Positions 1-4,447 of a stretch of DNA of 5,021 bases are shown in pieces. Where the stretch lies: contig SLBH01000164.1 of assembly GCA_007126415.1 (NCBI GenBank), positions 1-5,021 of the forward strand. Direction: 5' to 3'. The translations under genes were made by a program, and so were the position numbers. The notes beneath the pieces are model-generated. The model did not search any database and had not been told where the DNA came from. It saw only the letters and a list, made by a program, of their open reading frames with translations. This DNA is from Spirochaetales bacterium (GTDB taxonomy: Bacteria > Spirochaetota > Spirochaetia > DSM-27196 > SLAA01). Position 1 is the first letter of the stretch. Every line of letters starts with the position of its first letter.

Positions 1-219
1 AATCGGGCTGGGCGGACACCGAACGCAGTGAGATGCCCGACCACAATAACAATAGGGCCGCGGATGCGGCCCCAGAATCGGGCTGGGCGGACACCGAACG
101 CAGTGAGATGCCCGACCACAATAACAATAGGGCCGCGGATGCGGCCCCAGAATCGGGCTGGGCGGACTGCGAAGCAGCCCGACCATCCAAAGCAATAGCG
201 CTGCGAATGCAGCGCATGA
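1..219. repeat. Tandem array of three units (75, 75, 69 bp) built on the tRNA-Pro 3' end
   Basis: Units run 1-75, 76-150 and 151-219. Units 1 and 2 appear identical; unit 3 is diverged. Each opens with the same 16 bases (aatcgggctgggcgga), which recur at 220-235 as the 3' end of the adjacent tRNA-Pro gene: two trailer bases, the discriminator, the 3' acceptor strand, the T-stem and one T-loop base. Each unit then has a CGGGC...GCCCG inverted repeat, an A-rich (plus-strand) spacer and a second GC-rich hairpin. That hairpin is GGCCGC-ggat-GCGGCC in units 1 and 2 and CGCTGC-gaat-GCAGCG in unit 3, so the stem changed on both sides while pairing was kept. On the minus strand each second hairpin is followed by a T-rich stretch starting TATTG. 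The array may extend past the left edge. Origin is unknown: repeated tRNA-end duplication, a small non-autonomous palindromic element, or serial integration scars are all possible. The repeat is certain, the interpretation is not. Confidence 0.9.
153..181 (-). other. tRNA-Pro-like mini-hairpin in repeat unit 3
   Basis: Read on the minus strand, this 29-base stretch starts with CGGGCTG and ends with CAGCCCG plus A. These are exactly the 5' acceptor strand, 3' acceptor strand and discriminator of the neighbouring tRNA-Pro. Only 14 bases lie between the two strands, in place of the D, anticodon and T arms. It looks like a tRNA-Pro reduced to its acceptor stem. In units 1 and 2 only five of the seven pairs (CGGGC/GCCCG) remain and the loop is longer. 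Whether it is transcribed or processed is unknown. Confidence 0.5.
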
Positions 220-221
220 AA

Positions 222-294
222 TCGGGCTGGGCGGATTTGAACCGCCGACCTCTCGGTCCCGAACCGAGCGCGCTAGCCCCTGCGCTACAGCCCG
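222..294 (-). tRNA. tRNA-Pro (anticodon CGG)
   Basis: The minus strand folds into a full 73-nt cloverleaf. The acceptor stem is CGGGCTG/CAGCCCG with discriminator A. The D arm is GCGC-8 nt-GCGC, the anticodon stem is CTCGG/CCGAG with loop TTCGGGA (anticodon CGG, plus-strand 259-261), the variable loop has 5 nt, and the T arm is GGCGG-TTCAAAT-CCGCC. It reads proline codon CCG. C1 pairing with G72, and A73, are typical of bacterial tRNA-Pro. The 3' CCA is not encoded, so it must be added after transcription. The gene lies directly behind the terminator of tRNA-Asp, with no room for a promoter between them, so expression probably depends on read-through. Its last 14 bases are copied at the head of each unit of the array at 1-219. 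Confidence 0.97.
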
Positions 295-319
295 AAAAAA
301 AAGCCCGCAGAACTGCGGG
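295..319 (-). terminator. Intrinsic terminator between tRNA-Asp and tRNA-Pro
   Basis: On the minus strand CCCGCA-GTTC-TGCGGG (319 to 304) forms a six-pair GC-rich hairpin with a tetraloop. It is followed by C and then eight consecutive T (302 to 295), the classic Rho-independent layout. It sits 5 bases after the tRNA-Asp 3' end. Its T-tract touches the first base of tRNA-Pro (294), so termination here would cut off tRNA-Pro. Confidence 0.9.
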
Positions 320-324
320 TTGAG

Positions 325-398
325 CGGGAGCGACGGGAATTGAACCCGCGATCTCCGGCTTGACAGGCCGGCGCGATAACCGACTTCGCTACGCCCCC
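325..398 (-). tRNA. tRNA-Asp (anticodon GTC)
   Basis: The minus strand folds into a complete 74-nt cloverleaf. The acceptor stem GGGGGCG/CGCTCCC has one G-U pair, and the discriminator is G, as expected for tRNA-Asp. The D arm is GCGA/TCGC with GG in the loop. The anticodon stem CCGGC/GCCGG encloses loop CTGTCAA (anticodon GTC, plus-strand 362-364), and the T arm is GCGGG-TTCAATT-CCCGT. CCA is not encoded. It has its own near-consensus promoter about 20 bases upstream and an intrinsic terminator right behind it, so it can act as a single-gene unit. Confidence 0.97.
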
Positions 399-415
399 GT
401 ACTGGAATTAGCTGC

Positions 416-444
416 ACTATACTGAACTGCGAAAGTTGTGTCAA
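416..444 (-). promoter_or_regulatory. Near-consensus sigma70-type promoter of tRNA-Asp
   Basis: On the minus strand a perfect -35 hexamer TTGACA (plus-strand 439-444) is followed by exactly 17 bases and the -10 hexamer TATAGT (416-421, five of six consensus bases). Transcription would start near 408-410, giving a leader of about ten bases before tRNA-Asp at 398. A stable RNA gene is a fitting target for such a strong promoter. Confidence 0.88.
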
Positions 445-455
445 CAGGCCAATAC

Positions 456-479
456 GCAGGCGGAGGCGCAGGCGGAGGC
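456..479. repeat. 12-bp tandem direct repeat
   Basis: The 12-mer gcaggcggaggc occurs twice in a row (456-467 and 468-479). It lies in the non-coding stretch between the tRNA-Asp promoter and the hairpin cluster downstream of the PyrD-like gene. No function is apparent. Confidence 0.6.
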
Positions 480-492
480 GCCAGGCTCACTC

Positions 493-545
493 GCCGGGCG
501 AGGCCCGGCCGGGGGCATACCCCCGCAGCGCACCACCCCCGGTGC
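493..545. repeat. Cluster of three adjacent GC-rich hairpins
   Basis: Three inverted repeats follow one another directly. GCCGGGC-gag-GCCCGGC spans 493-509, CGGGGG-cata-CCCCCG spans 510-525 (sharing no base with the first), and GCACC-6 nt-GGTGC spans 530-545. They begin 7 bases beyond the stop codon of the minus-strand PyrD-like gene and precede the tRNA-Asp promoter. None has a T-tract on either strand, so this is not a canonical intrinsic terminator. It could protect the mRNA 3' end, aid Rho-type or stalled termination, or be a dispersed palindromic element. Confidence 0.6.
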
Positions 546-552
546 CTGACGC

Positions 553-1548
553 TCACTCCATCGCACGGAAGTTTTTTACGAACTGCACGCGATCGTAAGC
601 GGCCGGGTTTTTGATGCCGGCCTGGCTCATGCGGCCGCGGAACTGATCGAGCGACTGATAGTTCTTGGATTGCATCCATGTCGCAAGCCGCTCGTTCATT
701 CCACGCACTGCTTCGAGCCCTTCGCGGTAGAGGCAGGATGCAACCTGTACCGTTTGTGCGCCGGCGAGCAGTTGTTTGATCACGGCATCACCGTCGTGAA
801 CGCCGGTGGAGGCCGAGATCTCGCACCCAACTCTTCCGTGCATGATCGCGACCCAGCGCAGCGACTGGGCAAGGTCGCCGGGGTGACTGAGAACATTGGT
901 GGGCACCAGGCTCATCGTCTCAAGATCGTAATCGGGGCTGAAAAAGCGGTTGAACAATACCAAACCGCTGATGCCGGTTTCCGAGATCGACTTCAGGGTT
1001 TTTCCCAACAGCGTGAAGTAGTGGCTTAGCTTCACCGAGACCGGAATGCTCACCTGGTCCAGCACGAGCTGTATGATATCGAAATACGTCTGCTCGAACT
1101 CCTTGGGCGAGCCGGCGTGGAAATCCGAGGGCATCAAGAAAACATTGAGCTCGAGTGCGTCGGCACCCTGTTCTTCGATGGTTTGCGCAAAGTGCGTCCA
1201 TTTCTGAGACGATGTGCAGTTCACCGAAGCGATAACCGGCACGCTGAGGCTCTTCTTGGCTCGGCTGATGAGCTCGAGATAGTCTGCTACCCCTGACTCG
1301 GAAGACAACAGATCCTCCATCTCGGCGGTCTCGGGAAAGGTGAATCCTGAGCGCTGCATCTGTATCTGCGAGCGTTCGAGCTCGGCTATGATTTCTTCCT
1401 CGAAGAGCGACTTGAGCACCACCGCGCCCACGCCGAACTCCTGCAGCTGCTTGAGGTTCTCTACGTTGTCGGTAATTCCTGAGCTCCCGGCCACTACCGG
1501 CGAACTCAACTGCAGCCCCATGTAACTGGTGGAAATGTCCGGTACCAT
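553..1548 (-). CDS. PyrD-like flavoprotein (dihydroorotate dehydrogenase-like, class 1-type barrel)
   Basis: 331 residues from the chosen start. This is a cytosolic FMN-binding (beta/alpha)8 barrel of the dihydroorotate/dihydropyrimidine dehydrogenase family. The N-terminal YMGLQLSSPVVAGSSG (9-24) is the family signature. Likely FMN or active-site residues are K46 (VLKS), N110, N135 (ELN), K173 (VSVKLS) and N200 (LFNR). The phosphate-binding segment is STGVHDGDAVIKQLLAGA (247-264). After ELNV, where class 1 enzymes have a catalytic Cys (S-C-P-N), this protein reads FLMPSD, so no Cys is there. It is probably a paralogue acting on another substrate rather than the main pyrimidine enzyme. The frame stays open to a GTG at 1602, but those extra 18 residues lie outside the family fold. 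No Shine-Dalgarno precedes either start, whereas a promoter-like pair ends 7 bases before 1548, suggesting a leaderless mRNA. It is divergent from the HU-domain gene. Family certain, reaction unknown. Confidence 0.87.
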   Translation of the reverse strand: MVPDISTSYMGLQLSSPVVAGSSGITDNVENLKQLQEFGVGAVVLKSLFEEEIIAELERSQIQMQRSGFTFPETAEMEDLLSSESGVADYLELISRAKKSLSVPVIASVNCTSSQKWTHFAQTIEEQGADALELNVFLMPSDFHAGSPKEFEQTYFDIIQLVLDQVSIPVSVKLSHYFTLLGKTLKSISETGISGLVLFNRFFSPDYDLETMSLVPTNVLSHPGDLAQSLRWVAIMHGRVGCEISASTGVHDGDAVIKQLLAGAQTVQVASCLYREGLEAVRGMNERLATWMQSKNYQSLDQFRGRMSQAGIKNPAAYDRVQFVKNFRAME

Positions 1549-1552
1549 ACCG
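1540..1552 (-). other. Start-codon hairpin of the PyrD-like gene
   Basis: On the minus strand CGGTA-TGG-TACCG surrounds the ATG (1546-1548), a five-pair stem with a 3-base loop. A near-identical structure lies at the start of the divergent gene (1709-1720). If the mRNA begins at the ATG, the 5' half of this stem is not transcribed, and the sequence would then matter only as a DNA dyad at the transcription start. Confidence 0.4.
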
Positions 1553-1555
1553 AGC

Positions 1556-1584
1556 ATTCTAGGAGCAAATCCCGGATCGATCAA
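1556..1584 (-). promoter_or_regulatory. Candidate promoter of the PyrD-like gene (leaderless)
   Basis: On the minus strand TTGATC (plus-strand 1579-1584, four of six bases of the -35 consensus) is separated by 17 bases from TAGAAT (1556-1561, five of six -10 bases). Seven bases then lead to the ATG at 1548, so transcription would start at or one base before the start codon. This fits the lack of a Shine-Dalgarno site and argues against the GTG start at 1602. It rests on sequence match only. Confidence 0.5.
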
Positions 1585-1600
1585 GGAAAAACATGTCGGC

Positions 1601-1620
1601 ACGACGTCTATACGACGTCT
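1601..1620. promoter_or_regulatory. Direct repeat ACGACGTCT x2, possible operator
   Basis: ACGACGTCT occurs at 1601-1609 and again at 1612-1620, an 11-bp period close to one helical turn. Each copy contains the palindrome GACGTC. It lies in the 164-bp divergent intergenic region, about 17 bp behind the candidate -35 box of the PyrD-like gene. The placement suits a regulator bound to one DNA face, but no regulator is encoded nearby. Confidence 0.35.
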
Positions 1621-1697
1621 GAACTCAGATTCTCCACCGTTTGCGGTACTTTGGTGGTCCGTTGATGGCTCTTTCTCTATCCCGATCTCGCAAGCTG

Positions 1698-1706
1698 TGT
1701 TAGCCT
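1698..1706 (+). promoter_or_regulatory. Weak candidate extended -10 upstream of the HU-domain gene
   Basis: TGT followed by TAGCCT (1701-1706) resembles an extended -10 element; only T1, A2 and T6 of the hexamer match consensus, and no good -35 lies upstream. Six bases then lead to the ATG at 1713, which again would make the mRNA leaderless. It is listed because no Shine-Dalgarno is visible before this gene. Confidence 0.25.
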
Positions 1707-1708
1707 AT

Positions 1709-1720
1709 CGGTATGGACCG
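1709..1720 (+). other. Start-codon hairpin of the HU-domain gene
   Basis: CGGT-ATGG-ACCG places the ATG (1713-1715) in the four-base loop of a four-pair stem. It shares CGGTATGG and ACCG with the start region of the divergent PyrD-like gene. It could be an RNA hairpin controlling initiation or a DNA operator at both transcription starts; chance is not excluded. Confidence 0.4.
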
Positions 1721-2609
1721 TTATGAAGACCTTCCGAGTCGCATTCAGGAGCACCTGCGTGCAATAACCGAGTCATCCGGGCTTCCGCCCGGCGATGAGT
1801 CGCTTCGGCGCATCACGCAGAACTGGCTCGAGAAACGGCGTATGTTCACCGAACAGATTCGGCTGCTCGATATGTTTGAGCTCGAGCGCTTGGAGCCGGG
1901 CGATACCGGGGGTGCGATAGCGCTTACCTACTCAGGCTCGCTGATCAGCCTCGGTCTCGGCGGGGAGGGCGGGCGCAGCCTCGAGTACGCAAGTATCGAG
2001 TTGCGCAGCGACGTGCCCCGTTTAGTGCGAGAAGACGGCGTGGAGCTTGCCGGGCCGATCGTGCGCGATAAACCGGCGGTCTTCACCGGTTCCTCGATAG
2101 AAAAAACCTCCGATATCCTCTCGATCGCGAGTTGCGACTCCGCACTCTCGCACGACGAGCAGGAGCGGCGCCTGCGTGAAGCCACGATCTTCTTGACGAA
2201 CGGTTTCACCAAACTAAACCGCACGCTCACCCTGCCGGGCGCTCCGGAGCAGCTTGATCACTTCACGACCAAGACGCTTGTGGCCTATGTTGCCCGAAAG
2301 AACGACCTCACGCAGGCACAGACGCGCCAGGTGATCGACGACTATCTCGCCATGGTGGAGGCCGGAATGGTCCTGGGTGAGCGTGTGCCGGTCGGAAGGA
2401 TTGGTCGCGTGTACCTCGATCGGCGGCCGCCGCAGAAGGCGCGGATGGGACGTAACCCCGCGACCGGCGAGGAACTGCTGATCCCGGCAAAACCGGCCAC
2501 GCTGGTGCCGAAGATCACGTTCTCTAAGCCGCTACGCGAGCGCGCCGAGCAGTTACCGGTTGCCCAAGACGACGAGCCGAACGACGAGCCGGAACACGTT
2601 TCGGAGTAG
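1713..2609 (+). CDS. HU/IHF-family DNA-binding domain protein with long unrecognised N-terminal region
   Basis: 298 residues, about three times the length of a normal HU subunit. Residues 184-279 match the HU/IHF fold. Helices occupy roughly 184-222 (TKTLVAYVARK, then LTQAQTRQVIDDYLAMVEAG). The beta-arm follows, with GRNPATGEE at 246-254 and the DNA-intercalating Pro at 249, then IPA (257-259) and a closing helix (SKPLRERA). The tail, 283-298, is acidic and contains a DEPN/DEPE duplication. I do not recognise residues 1-180. They are soluble, have no signal peptide or membrane span, start with a charged helical part and include a Gly-rich turn (GLGGEGG, 81-87) in a beta-like region. A nucleoid-associated or regulatory role is inferred; the N-terminal part could bind a ligand, a partner or itself. 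There is no Shine-Dalgarno before the ATG, and upstream in-frame extension is not needed. It stands 95 bp from the next gene and may be its own transcription unit. Confidence 0.8.
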   Translation: MDRYEDLPSRIQEHLRAITESSGLPPGDESLRRITQNWLEKRRMFTEQIRLLDMFELERLEPGDTGGAIALTYSGSLISLGLGGEGGRSLEYASIELRSDVPRLVREDGVELAGPIVRDKPAVFTGSSIEKTSDILSIASCDSALSHDEQERRLREATIFLTNGFTKLNRTLTLPGAPEQLDHFTTKTLVAYVARKNDLTQAQTRQVIDDYLAMVEAGMVLGERVPVGRIGRVYLDRRPPQKARMGRNPATGEELLIPAKPATLVPKITFSKPLRERAEQLPVAQDDEPNDEPEHVSE

Positions 2610-2633
2610 GCAGGCAGGCGCGCGCAACGCTCT

Positions 2634-2644
2634 GGTGACTCACC
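2634..2644. promoter_or_regulatory. Short dyad GGTGA-C-TCACC
   Basis: A perfect 11-bp dyad lies in the 95-bp gap between the HU-domain gene and the NlpD-like gene, about 27 bp before the candidate -35 box. It could be an operator half of the downstream operon, or chance. No other terminator-like structure with a T-tract is visible in this gap. Confidence 0.2.
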
Positions 2645-2670
2645 TCAGAACAGCCGCGATAGTTACTTAA

Positions 2671-2699
2671 TTGTTCTCGATTTGCGCCGAAGATAGAAA
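2671..2699 (+). promoter_or_regulatory. Candidate promoter of the nlpD-like/sigma/adenosyltransferase operon
   Basis: TTGTTC (2671-2676) and TAGAAA (2694-2699) are spaced by 17 bases; they match three and four of six consensus bases. Only five bases separate the -10 from the ATG at 2705, so a start at or next to the start codon is predicted. The only ribosome-binding candidate is a poor AGAAAG (2695-2700) overlapping the same site. Confidence 0.35.
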
Positions 2700-2704
2700 G
2701 TAGC

Positions 2705-3496
2705 ATGAAGCGTGTCTTACGGTCGGCTGCTGCGCGGGCCTTAATCGCTATCCTTGGTCTCACTTCGTTAGCGGCAGTCTATGCCGAGACCGTGGAGCAC
2801 GAGGTGCAGCGCGGGGATACTCTCTTTAGCATCTCACGCAAGTACGGCGTTCCGGTCGATGCACTGCGGGACGCCAATCAACTCGACGATGCAGACGCGA
2901 TTCACGCCGGAACCACGTTGGTAATCCCGGATCAGTATGAAGTTGTACGCGGCGACACCTTGTACTCAATCGCGAGGAGGCATGGGCTGTCGGTAGAGCG
3001 TCTTGTCGATCTCAATCGAATGTCTGAAGACGACGTTTTGCGGGTGGGAGACCGATTATACGTACCGCGTTCGAAGTCCGGGGCGTCGGCGGAGGAAGCC
3101 CCGGCGGTTGCGATACCCAGAAACGAGTTTGCTAACGACCGCAGCGAGCATTACTGGCCACATCCCGGCGAACGCGCGCGCACCGACGGCAAGTTTCCCG
3201 GCGTTGCGATCCGCGGCAACCGGGGCGACGAGATCGTATCTGTGGCCTCGGGAAGGGTGGTGTACGCCGGGCCGCACTCGAGTTTCGGACGCGTTGTGTT
3301 TGTGCAGTCCTCGAGCGGCCATGTCTACGTCTACGCCGGGAACGAGGAGATTGAGGTTGATGTCGGCGACGCGGTCGAGACCGGTGCACGAATCGGTACG
3401 CTCGGGAGCGTCCCCGGGGAGTCCGGGGCACAGCTGTACTTCGGGGTTTGGAAAGACAATCGGTTTCTTGATCCGGACGACGCGCCAAGGGGGTGA
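2705..3496 (+). CDS. NlpD-like secreted protein: two LysM domains plus degenerate LytM (M23) domain
   Basis: 263 residues. A Sec signal peptide (1-27: basic MKRVLR, hydrophobic core, cleavage after AVYA) exports it. There is no lipobox Cys, so unlike enterobacterial NlpD it is probably a soluble periplasmic protein. LysM1 spans about 32-75 (RGDTLFSISRKYG) and LysM2 about 78-121 (RGDTLYSIARRHG); both bind peptidoglycan glycan strands. A linker follows, and then the LytM domain, about 150-258, has the family backbone (SGRVVYAG, VGDAVETGARIGTLG, DNRFLDP). All four zinc-ligand positions are replaced: the HxxxD pair reads F164 and A168, the YAH motif reads YAG (212), and HLH reads QLY (243-245). 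It should therefore lack peptidase activity and, like NlpD and EnvC, more likely activates a cell-wall amidase. The next gene, whose Shine-Dalgarno overlaps this stop codon, is an RpoS-like sigma factor: the nlpD-rpoS order known from proteobacteria. Confidence 0.88.
   Translation: MKRVLRSAAARALIAILGLTSLAAVYAETVEHEVQRGDTLFSISRKYGVPVDALRDANQLDDADAIHAGTTLVIPDQYEVVRGDTLYSIARRHGLSVERLVDLNRMSEDDVLRVGDRLYVPRSKSGASAEEAPAVAIPRNEFANDRSEHYWPHPGERARTDGKFPGVAIRGNRGDEIVSVASGRVVYAGPHSSFGRVVFVQSSSGHVYVYAGNEEIEVDVGDAVETGARIGTLGSVPGESGAQLYFGVWKDNRFLDPDDAPRG
3487..3496 (+). promoter_or_regulatory. Strong Shine-Dalgarno overlapping the upstream stop codon
   Basis: AAGGGGGTGA differs at one base from AAGGAGGTGA, the complement of the 16S rRNA 3' end. 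Its TGA is the stop of the NlpD-like gene. It places a GTG at 3499 five bases after the G run, whereas the upstream GTG at 3493 lies inside the site. This decides the sigma factor start and indicates translational coupling. Confidence 0.75.
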
Positions 3497-3498
3497 CA

Positions 3499-4443
3499 GT
3501 GGGGGGCATCGATCGAACGCTTGAGCGTAGCGAAAGCGACCCGTTATCGTTTTATCTGAGGCAGATTGCGGCGTACCCGTTGCTGACGCTCGAACAAGAG
3601 CGTGAGATCGGGCGCAGCATTGAGGAGTATCGCGAGCGTATCGCGGCACTCGAGCACAAGCACCAATCGGGCAAGCTTAAGGCCGGCGAGTACGAGGCAA
3701 GCAAGACCGAGCTCGAGCGGGTCCTCCGTGAGGAGAAGAACAAGCTCATCAACGCGAACCTTCGGTTGGTGGTCTCGATTGCAAAAAAGTACTGCAACAG
3801 AGGGCTCAGTCTCCTCGACCTCATCGACGAAGGTAATATCGGGCTGATAGAGGCGGTGGAGCGTTTCGACTATCGTAAAGGCTGCAGGTTTTCAACCTAC
3901 GGCACCTGGTGGATTCGCCAAGCGATCATCAAAGCGCTCGCCGACAAGTCGAAGGTCATTCGCATTCCGCTGAACATGCTGAATACCATCAAGAAGTGGT
4001 ATTTGGTGGCGCGTCACCTCTCGCAGGAACTGGGGCGCGACCCGGGTGCGGATGAGGTCTCGGAGTACATGGCGATTCCTCGCCATAAGGTTGAGGAGAT
4101 CATGATGCTCTCGCAGGACGCCGCTTCGCTCGACGCTGCGGTAGACGACGAGAACGTCACGAGCCTTGCCGATCTCATCGAGGATGTGCAGACTCGGCAA
4201 CCGTTCGAGATGGCGTTTCACCTCACTCTGCAAGACACCATTGAGCGCGTTCTCGCGCAGCTCAGTGAACGAGAGATGAAGATAATAAAGCTCCGCTTTG
4301 GGTTGATGGGCGACGGGGCGTTCACACTGGAGGAGACGGGGAAGGCGCTCGGGATCACCCGTGAGCGCGTACGTCAGATCCAGGAAAAGGCGATTGACAA
4401 GCTCAGGAAGTCCGAGGTAATACAGGACTTCCAGGAGCGCTAA
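3499..4443 (+). CDS. RpoS-like group 2 sigma-70 factor
   Basis: 314 residues from GTG 3499. It directs RNA polymerase to a subset of promoters, probably for stress or stationary phase. Region 1.2 is about 13-43 (DPLSFYLRQIAAYPLLT). A charged coiled insert (44-80) replaces the large non-conserved region of RpoD, and region 1.1 is absent. Region 2 spans about 86-157, with DLIDEGNIGLIEAVERFD and the promoter-melting/-10 helix YGTWWIRQAIIKAL. Tryptophans 137-138 and Q141 are kept, but the position of E. coli RpoD T440 is I144. Region 3 is about 160-232. Region 4.2 spans 275-303, with the -35 recognition helix TRERVRQIQ, the wording found in RpoS. Length and the nlpD-like neighbour favour RpoS function over the primary sigma factor, but spirochaete-type or other group 2 factors cannot be separated by eye. 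Translation is probably coupled to the gene before it; as in E. coli, an extra promoter inside the nlpD-like gene is possible but was not identified. Confidence 0.9.
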   Translation: MGGIDRTLERSESDPLSFYLRQIAAYPLLTLEQEREIGRSIEEYRERIAALEHKHQSGKLKAGEYEASKTELERVLREEKNKLINANLRLVVSIAKKYCNRGLSLLDLIDEGNIGLIEAVERFDYRKGCRFSTYGTWWIRQAIIKALADKSKVIRIPLNMLNTIKKWYLVARHLSQELGRDPGADEVSEYMAIPRHKVEEIMMLSQDAASLDAAVDDENVTSLADLIEDVQTRQPFEMAFHLTLQDTIERVLAQLSEREMKIIKLRFGLMGDGAFTLEETGKALGITRERVRQIQEKAIDKLRKSEVIQDFQER

Positions 4444-4447
4444 CGCA

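Noticed and set aside
1..219. CRISPR array
   Set aside because: Units 1 and 2 are identical over their whole length, so there are no unique spacers, and the shared core is a tRNA end.
33..323. Open reading frame of 96 codons with a 25-residue repeat
   Set aside because: It runs through the tandem array and antisense across tRNA-Pro. It is open because the unit lengths 75, 75 and 69 are all multiples of three; there is no ribosome-binding site and its second half is a typical antisense-tRNA artefact.
399..552. Small protein gene on the minus strand (389-679 frame)
   Set aside because: It overlaps the end of the PyrD-like gene out of frame and crosses the hairpin cluster and the tRNA-Asp promoter, with no start signals.
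1549..1602. GTG at 1602 as start of the PyrD-like gene (349 residues)
   Set aside because: The extra 18 residues precede the family's usual N-terminus, no Shine-Dalgarno is present, and the stretch overlaps the candidate promoter.
3493..3498. GTG at 3493 as start of the sigma factor
   Set aside because: It lies inside the strong Shine-Dalgarno sequence, which is correctly spaced only for the GTG at 3499.
3003..3649. Long overlapping open frames on both strands (3003-3524 plus; 3056-3649 and 3132-3509 minus)
   Set aside because: They lie over the well-supported LysM/LytM and sigma genes, are Arg/Pro-rich as expected for off-frame GC-rich DNA, and match no domain.
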